A DNA stretch of 64,000 bases from Henckelia pumila (Eukaryota; Streptophyta; Magnoliopsida; Lamiales; Gesneriaceae). This document shows, piece after piece, positions 20,894-33,071 of the stretch. The notes beneath the pieces were generated by a model. The model worked only from the letters and a program-made list of their open reading frames with translations. It was not told the DNA's origin and ran no database searches. The stretch covers positions 158,115,753-158,179,752 of the forward strand of contig NC_133123.1 of assembly GCF_033568475.1 (NCBI RefSeq), read 5' to 3'. Positions within the stretch are counted from its first letter, which is position 1, and every line of letters starts with the position of its first letter. A program made the translations under genes and the position numbers.

Positions 20894-22106
20894 TTATGAC
20901 CTTGTTTGACAGTGTAAAACTCGATATTTATTATCCGTTTTTGGGAGTAGTACTATGTCTAGAGATATGTACGACAATCTATGACGCTTAGCAAATCGTG
21001 CAGAAATGAAATAATGCGATGCACATGTATCAATGAGAACGAATCCAGGAATACCACATAAAATAAATGTACCTGCGATGACCATCTCGTTCTCCTCCTA
21101 AGCTTGATCATGAATCTCTACAAACACCTACCCCGAAACACGAGGTCTCAGGTTAGTGCTCCTCATAGACTGTCCTTGTGGCCTTTGCGGTATTGGAACC
21201 TGAGAACCAGAGCCAGACGTTGAAAATCTCTACAAACTACCTGTAGAAAATCTCTCTTCATGTGGCCAACCTCGCCACAACAGAAGCAAGCCCCTTCCGC
21301 CTTACGGCACTTGTCAGACGAAAGACGGTCCCCACAATGCTCACACTATCCTTTCTTCTTCTCAAAATAGAAAATACCACCCGAACCAGAAGAAGAAGAA
21401 GATCTACCAGACTTCTTCAAAGATTTGGCCCTGGGACCCAATGTCTAGCTGGACGAGAAGACTGAAGGGCTCTGTTACGACAGAAAAAATTCTCTTCCTG
21501 GCGACATCAGTTTTCCAACCCCTCGTACGATGTCGGATATTCACAAATAGTAACTCGGTCATAGATGTCTGGATTGAGGTCCTAGAGTAAATGATCGTAA
21601 TTGGAATTTGAACTAGCAGCGATGTGGAAACAAAAGCGCAACAATTCAAAGAACCTCTGTTGATACTCGTCAACAGTCATATTACCTTGCATGAAATTCT
21701 GGAGCTCCATGGTTTTGTCTTGGCAGAGTACAGGAGGAAAGTACAATTTCATGAATGCGGCACGGAACACTGCCCAGGTCGCTGCACCACGCTCGTGCAC
21801 TATAAGTGTGGACGCAAACTTCTACGTACCATTTGTGGGCGCGTCCTTCCAATAAGGAATTCACTCCATGCGTTGCTCCTCCGTGTAGTGGAAGACAAGA
21901 AATCAGCTTTCCATCCGCTCCAAACAGTTCTCCGCATCTTTCGAAGTCTCGCCTCCCACTAAAGGCTTCGGCCCCATCTGCACAAACTCATGCATGTCAA
22001 AGCGGCGACGTCCATCACGGTGACGATTTCCCTGATGGTGTTCACGATCATCCTCGTCGCCCCATCGCCCTATGCTCCCTTGACTTTCATCGTCGATGTT
22101 TGTCAT
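20894..22106 (-). pseudogene. Ty3/gypsy (chromovirus-like) gag-zinc finger-protease remnant
   Basis: Gag starts at ATG 22106. Successive frames then read the gag core: an RAHKWY segment, YFPPVLCQDKTMEL, and QNFMQGNMTVDEYQQRF. At about 21270-21350 a zinc region CEHCGDRL followed by CFCCGEVGHMKRD has lost its last cysteine. At 21085-20894 the protease start is visible with DTCAS where the active site DTGAS/DTGAT is expected. At least four frame changes separate these pieces. Dead element; the RT and integrase are absent to the left. Confidence 0.8.
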
Positions 22107-22170
22107 CTCTACAAAAAAGCAACATATATTAACCTCTAGTTTGTTTTCCTAATTCCCAAAATCTCATGCA

Positions 22171-22183
22171 GACTCTGATACCA
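22171..22183 (-). promoter_or_regulatory. Initiator-Met tRNA primer site of the gypsy remnant
   Basis: Minus strand TGGTATCAGAGTC differs by one base from TGGTATCAGAGC. It lies 4 bases after an LTR end AGTCACTACA. Confidence 0.8.
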
Positions 22184-22187
22184 TAAA

Positions 22188-22400
22188 TGTAGTGACTCAT
22201 TCTAGAATAACCTACAACTACTTTACTGATTAGTATTGCTGGGTGTTTACCTTTTTCATTTTTTTATTGATTCATTCATCACCAAACGTAAGTTATGTGA
22301 GGAGAAAAACATTTTTACAAATATCGGATTTATTGATTTAAAGTAAAATTTATTTTGGTATAAAAATAATTGATGATTTGGAAAATAGGTAGATGAATTA
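22188..22400 (-). repeat. 5' LTR remnant of the gypsy element
   Basis: The LTR end (minus strand) ...GAGTCACTACA is at 22188. The end agrees with the chromovirus LTRs at 40032 and 56088, which finish GGTCACTACA. The upstream LTR start is not found; the sequence becomes featureless AT-rich DNA, so the right limit is a guess. Confidence 0.5.
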
Positions 22401-23852
22401 TCGTAAATGGCTTATGTTTTAAATATAATTATTTTTAATGAATTCAATTAAATGTATATTTATTTTTCAAAATTATTTATTGATTAAAAATGTAAAACTT
22501 AATTCATATTTGTTTAAAAATTATAATGAATAAGTATCTTATTTTTTTTAAAAAAATGTTTATATTTTAATAGAATAATATTTTAGTTCAAAAAAATAGA
22601 ATAATATTTTTTTTTATCTAAATAGTGTAGTAATATATTAATAAGATCACAATAAATAAATAAATTAATAAATACTACACATGACTAAAATATATTTTAA
22701 CATATCAATCAAATAATAATAAAATAAATATATTTTTTTTATTCTAAATTCAACTATGAGTAAAAAAATTATAGAATTAACATAAACGCTAAAATGAAGT
22801 AAAGAAGTTTTAGGTCATTAAAATTAAGTAAATCGAGACAATGAATGAGATTTACTTCTAAAAAATTTGTGTTCCATTATATTTTCATAGTTCCATTAAA
22901 ATATTTATTCTGTAAAAAAAATTGATTATTTATCATAATATAATTTTAAATGTTAAAAATATATTTTTAAAATTAATCAATAAAATAATCTTTAAAATAA
23001 AACTATGTATACCAATTAGGTTTATTAATAGTAATTTGATTTAAAACAATTTAGATTATGTTACTAAATTTGACCTTTAGTTTGGTCATGTAACACCTAA
23101 ATTATTTACAATAGTTCATATACCAATTTGATGATATATTAATCAATAGTCCATGTATCAAAAAGAATTTTACTCATTGAATTGATGTGCGACAATTCCT
23201 CCAACATCCTTCGAATACACATGCATATATGTGTAGTCTTCATTTTTTTCTTGCATCGTTTAAAAAATGTGGTAATGTCTGGTTCGTAAGACTGATTTTA
23301 ATTGTGATATTTTTAAAAGTTTAGGCAATAAAAATGTCGGGGGTATAAGAATGATACTTTACTCATTTTAATATATTGTTATTAATAATTATAATATATA
23401 TAAAGAAAATTTCAAGTAAAAACTTTGGTTGACTTTAAATTTTATTTTATTTTAATTTTTTTTTTTTGAAAAATTATTATAAATCTATAATTTTTCTGAT
23501 AAGGGGTACGTAAAAGAATTAAGTACGTTAGTTAAATTTTGCAACAACCGACTTTTAATTTATAACATATATGTGTCGCATCATTAATAATAAAAGAAGT
23601 TATATCAAATTGCTATATATTTCATAAAATATATATGTTTCAAAATGCTTTTCACATGTCGATCGATTGAAGAGAAATAATATAATTAATCTACAAAGAG
23701 TATCAATTGAATATCCTTGGTTGTAAATAAATATATATTAATTTCACATAATTAATATTATAGACTAAATATTGAAAGTACATGGCTATGTTACACAAAC
23801 AAACCCGATGAAGCAAATTAAGCAACCGAATGATTCCTTTTACAAATGGTAA
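22401..23852. other. AT-rich intergenic region
   Basis: Strongly A/T-rich spacer between the gypsy remnant and the 3' end of the exonuclease gene. No coding sequence or transposon ends were recognised. Confidence 0.4.
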
Positions 23853-25063
23853 TTAATTATAATAATGCATAGTAATGCCCATATATTCGAAGTAAAGGCA
23901 ACGAGCACCTGTAGCAGCAGTCCAGTTTCCACATCCCGAAAACAGCCTCCCTTTGTTAGGACCGGGTTTCTTAATAATGCCTCTACTTCTTGCCACCCCA
24001 CAATAACAATGAAGACTACTTTTCCGAGCTTCTGATTGCCGCGAATTAATCTCCGGTTGAAGCAAAGCGGGAGGAGCGCAGCTTTCATGTGTCGTCGGCT
24101 TCCTTGCATAAGGATCAGCAGTGGACGGGCCGGTGAGCGAGTTGGTAATTGAGAATTTAGATCCAATGTCCATGAGCAAGGCAAGTAGACGCGCCGTGTT
24201 CTTTGCATCGTCCAAACCACAGTGGGCACGACCTTGCCATGTGAGGCCAGATTTCTCCACTGCCTCTTTCAAATTGCACCTTTCTCCACCAAAAACCTCA
24301 TAGAATGGAACCCTCAAGTTTATCCATCTGGCCAATTTATAAATTAATAAATATGTTCATCAACGTCAATTTAATTATATTGGTCAACAAATTAAATGAA
24401 TGAAAGTAATTAATAACTTACTGATTGAAATATGTAGGCTTCGTAATTTTTTTATAACTACATTCGGATTCCAACATCACTTGACAATCCCAGTTGGACC
24501 ATGTCACGACAGCAAATTTGGTATTCTTTATTCCTTTACTTTCAAGCCAATTGTCATGCTTAAGGAGAGCTTCACTCAATGTAATTCCGTTGTTCACCTA
24601 CAAACGTAAGAATATTATATATAAGTTTGATGCAATATATATCTTCCAATTAAAAAAAATTGCATTATATTAAACGTGAAAACAAAAGAAACTCAATTCA
24701 TATATATAAATATACCTGAGTTTGCTGGATGCCTGTCAGATCCTTACAGAAATCACTCAGGATCCGGTTTCCCGTTGGTCGAACGTATATCTGAAAGCAA
24801 GCTTCAAGTTGTCCAGTCGAGCCGTTGACTATTACGGATGGGAACTCTATTATCTCTTGGGGATGACGACCCCATACTTTGTCACAAGTTGCCTCAAAAT
24901 CGATTACCACAAAATATTGAAAATCCTGTCGTCGATGGAATTCCGAGATGGGAGGGTTCTGAAAGAAAGTCGTCTGTTGCTGCAGCGTCGACGGAGACCA
25001 CATGCCAAAGTCCAGAGGGCAGACGGGGTGTTGCGTAGGAAATTCTGGATCGAAGAGGTTCAT
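23853..25063 (-). CDS. ERI1/ERI2-like DEDDh 3'-5' exonuclease with C-terminal GRF zinc finger
   Basis: Three exons on the minus strand, 25063-24716, 24597-24422 and 24327-23853, joined by GT..AG introns into 332 codons plus TAA without a break. Catalytic residues of the DEDDh nuclease family are present: D55 and E57 in VVIDFEATC, D153 in WSNWDCQ, H210 and D214/D215 in AHCGLDDAKN. Residues about 282-322 form a GRF-type zinc finger (CYCG, KPGPNKGRLFSGC, C318). The same pair of domains occurs in animal ERI2; plant relatives are annotated as ERI-like exonucleases trimming structured RNA 3' ends. The C-terminus ends only about 10 residues after the finger. Start set at ATG 25063, the first in-frame ATG. 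Promoter not resolved. Confidence 0.9.
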
Positions 25064-25960
25064 AATTGAATTATGAGTGATAAACAACGCAAACTATAAC
25101 GAAAGGTTCCTGCTTCAAAATTCCTCACAATAATCAAGAATCGAGAATATATATAACCTATCTGCTGTGAATGTGATTTGACGGACTGAATATTTGCTAT
25201 ATATAAGATTTTTGTTTAGGAAACTATAACGAAAGGTTTCTAATTATGGGAATAAAATTCTTGTACCGCAAGGAAATAAATATCGTGATAATGATATTTG
25301 TTACTCAAATTATATATTCATTTTTTTATAATAATACACAATAACTATTAATGATATAGATAATTTTTATTCAAAAAAGATTATATGGATAATTTAATTA
25401 TCTATTATATGATACTCAAACCAGTGAAATCTTGACGTACGTTGCATCAACTATTTTTTATTATTTGCCAATAAATTTTTTTTTAAAAAAAATTTAAATT
25501 TCAAACCTGCTTCTTCTTCTTATTCTTTTTTTTTTTATCCTTTCAATTACGGTGTAAGATTCGATACATGCTTATCCAACTTGTACGTTCCGGATGGAAT
25601 AGAAATTTTTTATTTCAAATTAATGGTATATATTCTGCTATTATAATCAAACTGCAACTTTTTATATTTTAATTACCACAAGATGATTTCTTCGCACGTA
25701 ATTTAATAAATGGGTGATTTGTTTAACTCGTGATTCGTAAAAGTAAAAGTAAAAATAAAAAATAAAAAATTAAAATTAAATTCAAGAAACGAAGCTATTG
25801 ATTTTACGTACTAATATTTTGCGTGGTGCATCACATGGCCATTATGGTGTTGCAGCACATCACATGGTCATGGGCTACATCATTGGCCCAAATGACATAG
25901 CCATCTCACCAAAACTAAGGTGGCACGATTTATAGAATTTTTTCAAAATGAAAAATGATC

Positions 25961-26002
<42 letters not shown>

Positions 26003-26188
26003 ATTCTTTTATATGTAAAATGTAAACTAAATTAGAATGGTAAAATATATTGGCAAGACATTGTACTCGATCATATATACAGCCCCTATCAGGAATGCAT
26101 GATTTATATATTATTAAGTTTTGAGCTAAAATTTAGAGCTAGATGGGATTGGACGATGTGTGTTGAAAAGTTTAATTTCATGCAGAGG

Positions 26189-26190
<2 letters not shown>
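25064..26190. other. Upstream region of the exonuclease gene
   Basis: Mostly AT-rich. GAAACTATAACGAAAGGTT occurs twice (about 25090 and 25218), a local duplication of about 130 bases. A TA microsatellite lies at 25965-25998. No gene. Confidence 0.4.

Positions 26191-26235
<45 letters not shown>
26191..26235. repeat. TA dinucleotide repeat, left flank of the copia element
   Basis: About 20 TA units. The same kind of repeat resumes at 31186-31224 right after the element, so the copia element inserted into a TA microsatellite. TATTT (26231-26235) and TATCT (31184-31188) may be its target duplication with one change. Confidence 0.8.
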
Positions 26236-26237
<2 letters not shown>

Positions 26238-26665
26238 TTATGGATTATGCCGGTGCGAACATGACGATAATAATAATTGCGGAATAAAAAAATCAACAAG
26301 AACACCAAAGATTTACGTGGTTCACCCAATATAGGCTACGTCCACGGAGCTGCTGCAATATTTATAACCGGAGAAATATTACAAGTGTATACAAAACACT
26401 ATATCTCACCACACCCAAACCCCGAGTATTATCGAGAAATAATTCTCTGACTCACAAGAGATCTCCAAAAAAAAATTCTCTTTTTTTTTTCTCTCTTTTT
26501 ATTTTCTTCTCTCTTTGTTAATACAAAAGAAGAGAAGAATGAGATGATATAAACTGAAATCGGGGAAGCCTATTTATAGGAATTCGAATACGCGTGAATT
26601 AAATGCATTGCATTTAATCACGCCTTTCCACTCGCCAACCCCCAACCACCATCTGACAACTAACA
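26236..26665 (-). repeat. 3' LTR of the Ty1/copia element
   Basis: 430 bp, TGTTAGTTGTCAG...CCATAACA in element orientation. Next to it inside lies the polypurine tract AAGTGGGAGAAT (26666-26677). It differs from the other LTR at only about ten positions plus homopolymer lengths. Confidence 0.9.
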
Positions 26666-26736
26666 ATTCTCCCACTTGAAGACTTGATATCAATCATGGC
26701 TTCATACAGTCAATGTAGCAGCTCATGCCTCCACTC

Positions 26737-29700
26737 TTATACTTGCAGTTCAACTGAAGTTGAACATAACTTCAGTTTGTCAGTGGTCACTACCTTTGTG
26801 AACATATCAGCTGGATTTTTGCTTCCAGAAATCTTCTCAAGCATCAAGATTCCATCCTCCAAAACTGATCTGATGAAATGGTACCATACCTATATATGCT
26901 TCGTCCTAGCATGATAAACAGGATTCTTTGCCAAATGAATAGCACTCTGACTGTCACAGTATAATGTGCTATCCTCAAGCTTCTGACCCAACTCCTCAAG
27001 GAATGATCTCAACCATATCATCTCCTTGCTAGCTTCTGTCACTACAATATACTCAGCTTCAGTAGTCGAAAGTGCAACAATCTTTTGCAACTTGGATACC
27101 CAACTTACTGCCGTACCACCTAATGTGAAAACATATCCAGTAGTACTCTTTCTGCCGTCTAGGTCACCACCCATGTCGGCATCTACATATCCTTGTAAGT
27201 CCTGATTAGTCCTCCTGAAGCACAGAGATGAACTGATAGTACCTTTCAAATATCTGAGAATCCACTTCACTGCTTCCCAGTGTTGTTTTCCCGGATTTCT
27301 CATAAACCTGCTCACAACTCCCACTGCATGTGCTATGTCTGGTCTGGTGCATACCATTGCATACATGAGGCTTTCGACAGCAGATGCATAAGGAACCTTA
27401 TTCATATAAGCATGCTCCTGCTCCGTCGATGGTGATTGGGCTTTGGTTAGTTTGAAATGACTAGCCAAAGGAGTACTCACCGGTTTAGCTTCATCCATAT
27501 TGAATCTGTTAAGCACCTTTTTCACGTACTCTGCCTGAGATAGCTTCAAGACTCCATTCACCCTATCTTTCAAGATCCTCATACCAAGAATTTGTTTTGT
27601 AGCTCCCAAATCCTTCATATCAAATTCTTTTGATAACTCTTTCTTGAGCTTATCAATCTCTTCAAGACACACTCCTGCTATTAACATGTCTTCCACATAT
27701 AGCAGTAGAATGATATATGAACCATCAATCTTCTTCACATAACAACAGTGATCCGCCTGACACCTCAGAAAACCGTTGTTATTCATGAATCCGTCAAACT
27801 TCTTGTACCATTGTCTTGGAGCTTGTTTGAGACCGTACAAGCTCTTTTGAAGTTAGCATACCATTTTCTCTTTCCCTCGTACTTCGAATCCCTGTGGCTG
27901 TTTCATATAAATTTCTTCATCCAGATCACCATGAAGAAACACCGTCTTTACATCCAACTGCTCCAGATGTAAATCTTCCTTAGCCACTAGTCCAAGTACT
28001 GTTTTGATAGTGGTTAACTTAACCACTGGAGAGAAAATCTCAGTGTAATCAACGCCTTCTCTTTGTTGAAAGCCTTTTACAACAAGTCTTGCCTTGTACC
28101 GTTTGATGCCATAAACTTCTTCTTTGATCTGGTACACCCAATTATTGTGTAATGCCTTCTTGCCTTTCGGAAGTTCCGTCAACTCCCATGTCTGATTGGA
28201 TGACAGTGAATCCATCTCATCTTCCATGGCTAACTCCCACTTGATTGAATCATCATTTTGCATTGCTTCTTCAAAGGTCTCAGGTTCACCTTTATCAGTC
28301 AGTAAAATATAGTAAAGTGCAGGAGAGTATTTCTGAGGTGGTCTGATTGTTCTTGACGATCTCCTGAGTTCAATCACCGGAGTTTGTGGATCAACTTCTT
28401 GTGCAGTTTCTTCTTCCTGGTTACTATCCTCCGACTCATTCATAGGAATATCCATCAATGGTACTTCATCTGTCTTCTTGACTTCAGGACATTTATCTCC
28501 AGCTGGAATGTCTGATTTGTCCTTGTACAAAACTTGCTCATTGAAAATGACATCTCTGCTCCGAATGATCTTTAGATTTTGGTCATCCCAGAACCGATAA
28601 CCAAACTCATTTTCTCCATAACCAATAAAGAAACACTTCTTTGATTTCGGATCAAGTTTCGTTCTGCTGGCTGAATCGATGTGAACATATGAGAGACAAC
28701 CAAACACTTTCAAGAACGAAAGGTTTACTCTTTTTCCGCTCCAAACCTCCTCTGGTATTCTGCAATCTAGTGGTACCGAAGGTCCTCTGTTGATCAGATA
28801 CGCTGCAGTGTTAACTGCATCAGCCCAGAATGATTTCGGCAGTCCAGCGTGCAATCTCATGCTCCTGGCTCGCTCATTCAGAGTCCTGTTCATTCTTTCA
28901 GCCACGTCATTCTGTTGAGGTGTACCAGGAATGGTTTTCTCCATATTGATCCCGTTTTGTGCACAATACTTCTTGAACTCAATATCTTTATATTTTCCAC
29001 CATTATCAGACCGTAAATACTTCACTTTCAAGTTAGTCTCATTCTCCACCATGACTTTCCAACTCTTAAAGGTTTCATAAACATCAGATTTATTTTTCAA
29101 AAAATAAACCCAGACCTTCCTGCTCGAAACATCAATAAATGTGACATAATATCGTGAGCTGCCAAGGGATGTCACAGGAGATGGTCCCCATACGTCAGTA
29201 TGAACCAGCTCCAACTTTGCTGCTTTCGGTTCTCTACCGCCTTTTGAAAAGCTCACCCTTTTCTGTTTTCCAAGAACACAACTTTCACACAATTTGTGTT
29301 CGATAGTTTTTAACTCTGGTAGCTTCCCTTTTGATATCAACATTTTCATTCCCTTCTCACTCATATGTCCAAGTCTACAGTGCCATAGACTTGAGTTAGC
29401 TCCAGGATCCACAGCTGCTAACATGTCTCTGCAACTGGAAGTCATGTACAGGGTTCCAGTTTTCGTTCCTCGAGCAATAATCATGGCTCCTTTGCTCACT
29501 TTCCAAGAGCCATCACCAAAGGTCACTTTATGTTCTTCATCATCGAGCTGTCCCACTGAGATCAGATTCCGGGTCAACTTTGGTACATGCCTTACTTTGT
29601 TGAGCTTCCAGATGGATCCGTTTGACAATTTCAAACTGATATCACCCATACCAGCTATTTCCAACGATTTTCCATCAGCCAGGAAAACTTTTCCGTAATT

Positions 29701-30615
29701 ACCAGCAGTGTAATTACTGAATACCTCACGATCACCGGTGGTATGAAATGAAGCTCCCGAATCCATAACCCATGAATCAACCGGGCTTTCCATGGATAGT
29801 ACTAAGGCATCATGTACATCCTCAGTAACAGCATTTGCATTATTCTTGGGTGCTCTGCAGTCCTTTTTTATGTGGCCAGTTTCACCACAGCTCCAGCACT
29901 TCAATTTATTTTCAAAGGTATTTTTGTCTTTTCCATTCCTTGACTTGGATCTGCCACGCCATCGGTTAGAATTCTTTTCAGCACTTCTGCCCCTACTTCT
30001 GTTTTCGATATTTAGGGCAGATCTCGATGATGTTGCTTCTCTCGAATCCCTCCTGCGAACTTCTTCACCAATGATTCGATCTCTGACATCATTGAATTGT
30101 AACTTTCCTTTTCCAGCAGAATTGCTAACCGCTGCCCGCATCGGCTCCCAAGCATTTGTTAAAGATGCCAAAAGAATAAGTGCTCGAATTTCATCATCAA
30201 ATTTAATTTCAACCGATGTTAGCTGGGAAACAATCGTGTTGAATTCATTGATGTGTGCCGCCACCGAAGCACTTTCCTCCATCTTCAAGTTGAATAACTT
30301 TTTCATGAGGAATACTTTATTATTTGCTGATGGCTTCTCGTACATGTCCGACAAAATGGACATCATCTCCTCCATAGTTTTTGCCTTCGCCACGTTGTGT
30401 GCCACGTTCTTTGTTAGGGTCAATCGTATTACCTCTAACACTTGTCGGTCAAGAAGCTCCCACTCATCATCCTCCATCTTTTCTGGTTTCATCCCAGATA
30501 GAGGTTGATGTAACTTCTTTCTATACAGATAATCTTTAATCTGTAACCGCCAAAACGTGAAATCTGTATCGTCGAACTTATTGATTCCTGGTCCCGATCC
30601 ATCATTTTCGGCCAT
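26737..30615 (-). pseudogene. Ty1/copia polyprotein, Tork/TNT1-like, two premature stops
   Basis: ATG 30615 to TAA 26737-26739, 1293 codons in a single frame interrupted only by TAA at 27853-27855 and TAG at 26890-26892. Domain order: gag with zinc knuckle CWSCGETGHIKKDC (near 29880); protease DSGAS (near 29760); integrase with HCRLGH and CESCVLGKQKR, then HTDVWGP and SDNGGKY; reverse transcriptase with QLDVKTVFLHGDL; RNase H ending KNPADMFTK. The order INT before RT defines Ty1/copia, and the sequence is close to the TNT1-94-type (Tork) group. The RT active site reads YVED (GAA at 27691-27693) instead of YVDD. The stops and the lost aspartate make it inactive, although it is nearly full length. 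Confidence 0.93.
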
Positions 30616-30736
30616 CGCTTCTACTGCCTTAATAAAATTTCAAAAAATCTTTTCTGATGTGGAAGAACAGACAAAGCTGCAACCACAGAGCATACTCAAA
30701 ATTTTAAGAAATTTTTCACCAAGGCTCCCGGACACC

Positions 30737-30755
30737 GTAAGAGCTCTGATACCAG
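30737..30755 (-). promoter_or_regulatory. Copia primer-binding site
   Basis: Minus strand ACTGGTATCAGAGCTCTTA directly follows the LTR end CATAACA. It holds the initiator tRNA-Met complement TGGTATCAGAGC. Confidence 0.9.
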
Positions 30756-31183
30756 TTGTTATGGATTATGCCGGTGCGAACATGACGATAATAATAATTG
30801 CGGAATAAAACAATCAACAAGAACACCAAAGATTTACGTGGTTCACCCAATATAGGCTACGTCCACGGAGCTGCTGTAATATTTATAACCGGAGAAATAT
30901 TACAAGTGTATACAAAACACTATATCTCACCACACCCAAACCCCGAGTATTACCGAGAAATAATTCTCTGACTCACAAGAGATCTCCAAAAAAAACTCTC
31001 TTTTTTTTCTCTCTTTTTATTTTCTTCTCTCTTTGTTAATACAAAAAAAGAGAATAATGAGATGATATAAACTGAAATCGGGGAAGCCTATTTATAGGCA
31101 TTCGAATACGCGTGAATTAAATGCATTGCATTTAATCACGCCTCTCCACTCACCAACCCCCAACCACCATCTGACAACTAACA
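30756..31183 (-). repeat. 5' LTR of the Ty1/copia element
   Basis: 428 bp, same ends as the copy at 26236-26665. A TATTTATAGG-like TATA region (near 31090) is visible in both copies. Confidence 0.9.
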
Positions 31184-31185
31184 TA

Positions 31186-31230
<45 letters not shown>

Positions 31231-31349
31231 GGGCAGGAGGGTGAGAATTGAATTATTTCGACCACCAATGACAAACGTGAATTTTACTCGTATTCGTATT
31301 GATTTGGATTCATTCATAAGATTTTGGATTCCAGAAAACCATGCATGCA

Positions 31350-31530
31350 AACTTCTTCCGGGAACCAAAAAATATATATCCCATAATCGGAAACATTCTT
31401 GAACTCGGCGAAAAACTCCACCAATCCCTCGCGAAACTCTCCCCAGTCTCCTTGATTCATCTGAAACTCGGGATCTTGACAACCGTAGTTGTATCCTATT
31501 CTGGTATCGATAAATTCTTTACCAATTTAG
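31350..31530 (+). pseudogene. CYP76-like cytochrome P450 N-terminal fragment
   Basis: About 60 codons in one frame read PKNIYPIIGNILELGEK, HQSLAKLS and LKLGILTTVVVS, the hinge and first beta region of CYP76-type P450s (geraniol/monoterpene hydroxylase group). The membrane anchor upstream and everything after about 31530 are missing; a hairpin MITE begins exactly where the similarity ends. It is unrelated in clan to the P450 at 7445-9741, and it carries no start codon in a convincing context. Pseudogene fragment. Confidence 0.8.
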
Positions 31531-31531
31531 G

Positions 31532-31742
31532 ATAGTGTTTGCAACTTCTAAATTTAAGTGATTATTGATTTTTTTTCCTTTACAATTTGTTATGAAAAAA
31601 TTCATAATCACTTATTTTTTCTTAAAAAATTGTGAGGTAGTGTTTGAAACCTCTAAAAATAAGTGATTATGGATTTTTTTTTCTTAACAAATTGTAAAAA
31701 AAAAATCCATAATCACTTATATTTAGAGGTTGCAAACACTAC
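31532..31742. mobile_element. Two hairpin MITEs (hAT-like), one complete and one partial
   Basis: GTAGTGTTTGAAACCTCTAA, then AAGTGATTATGG (31637-31672), is complementary to CCATAATCACTT, then TTAGAGGTTGCAAACACTAC (31706-31742). A similar left half, GATAGTGTTTGCAACTTCTA with TAAGTGATTATTG, precedes it at 31532-31570 with a degenerate right half to 31630. Confidence 0.65.
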
Positions 31743-31779
31743 TTTTTAGTTGAATTGTTATTGAACAGTGAATTAAATT

Positions 31780-31885
31780 TTTGTCTTTTTTTTAAATTCC
31801 AAATCACAGTGGAGGACTCGAACTCGAGTCTCTGTCAAATGACAGATAGGTGGGCTACAAGCCCGGTCTCCGATTATATATTAGT
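31780..31885 (-). mobile_element. Possible tRNA-derived SINE
   Basis: On the minus strand TAGCCCACCTATCTG followed about 30 bases later by GAGTTCGAGTCCTCC resembles the A and B boxes of RNA polymerase III promoters. An A-rich tract follows at 31780-31790. The cloverleaf does not close as a true tRNA. Short and only weakly supported. Confidence 0.35.
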
Positions 31886-32394
31886 GCTCAGTTGTCAAAC
31901 GTCTTCAATGGTTTGGGATCAAAAGTATTGAGAGAAAGAGTTAGGGTTTTGTGGCGGTCCTAACGAGATTGAAACAACCATTTCAAACAAATGACCCACT
32001 TACCAACATGGACCGACCCGTTTAAACATTTGACCAGCATTTTTAATTTGAATAACATTAAAAAAACATCGCCCCATTGTTCTTAACAATGTACTTTGAG
32101 AACACTTTTTCAAAAAAACTTTTTCAAAAACAATTTACAAATTTTTACCCAAACAAAATTTTAAGTTTTTTTAATTTGTAAAACACTAAAAATATTTTTA
32201 AAGTACATTTTCAAATGATGTCTTAGTGTTTTTGGTGAATTTAATCATTAATGTCGATGTTCATGTTGTAAATATCCGAGCGTGATAGTAAATTCCACCG
32301 ATTTTCACCATAATTAATATATTATTTATTAATTACTTGATTACTAAAATGAAATTAAATCCAAATTTGACTTGGTATCGTATGTCCATCATTT

Positions 32395-33071
32395 GTGGTG
32401 ACTTGGGAATATTCTCAGTGATGTGTTATTATCCAATTTGACTTTCTCTCAGGCCCAAGCCCAGTGACTCAATCCACTTGGATCCCATATTATTTAGTTA
32501 TTTATTTGTACATTTTATCAAGGCCCAAAAATTCCTAAAAGCTCATAAGAGACTCAAGCCCATGAAACTTTCCGACTATCTATAAATAGTTCAAGTTCTC
32601 TCATTCTTAAGGTAAACTCTCTATATTCACATGCTCTAGTTCTCTAGAACTTTTATTGGGCAAATACTGACTTCAGCATTGGAGTGTCTTCACCGAGCAA
32701 CTCCCGGCGCCACTCACTTTGCTTTGTGATGCAGGTAACAACCCACGAATTTTGTTCTCCGGGACCATTCGAGTATTAATCCAGTCACCCGGATCTCCAC
32801 AAGTTACTCAGATTTTCTCCAATTGGGTAATATCAATTTTTGACTACATCAGCTTGACCCCGTCTATGAAAACTTGTTCACTGCATCATTGAGAATGCAT
32901 AATCCATCATAAATATCTCAAGGAAAGAATCTCAATGGAGACCCACCTCCCATCTCCGAACCACTGCCTGGATTTAGTTTCACACAGAAAACGTTGACAG
33001 CCTTAATAGAAGGAACAACCGCACGCGCAGTGACTGAAGCGGTCGCTCAGTTCGTGGCATCCCGTCAACGC
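32395..33071 (+). mobile_element. Ty3/gypsy (Tat-like) LTR end, primer region and gag start, truncated
   Basis: GCCCAAGCCCA and CTATCTATAAATAG (TATA) precede a TCTCATTCTTAAGGTA stretch shared with 10430. At 32853-32870 TTGACCCCGTCTATGAAAA resembles the GGCGCCGTCTGTGGGAA primer region of Tat-type gypsy elements. After it, about 50 codons in one frame (PPPISEPLPGFSF and further) look like a gag start. The sequence is cut at 33071 by an Athila-like LTR. The left LTR limit is not defined. Confidence 0.5.

Noticed and set aside
21624..22132. Plus-strand ORFs of 108-112 codons
   Set aside because: Antisense to the decayed gypsy gag.
29792..30508. A 238-codon plus-strand ORF
   Set aside because: Antisense shadow of the copia gag on the minus strand.
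31795..31870. A possible tRNA gene
   Set aside because: A-box-like and B-box-like words are present, but no cloverleaf with acceptor pairing can be drawn. Kept only as a weak SINE candidate.
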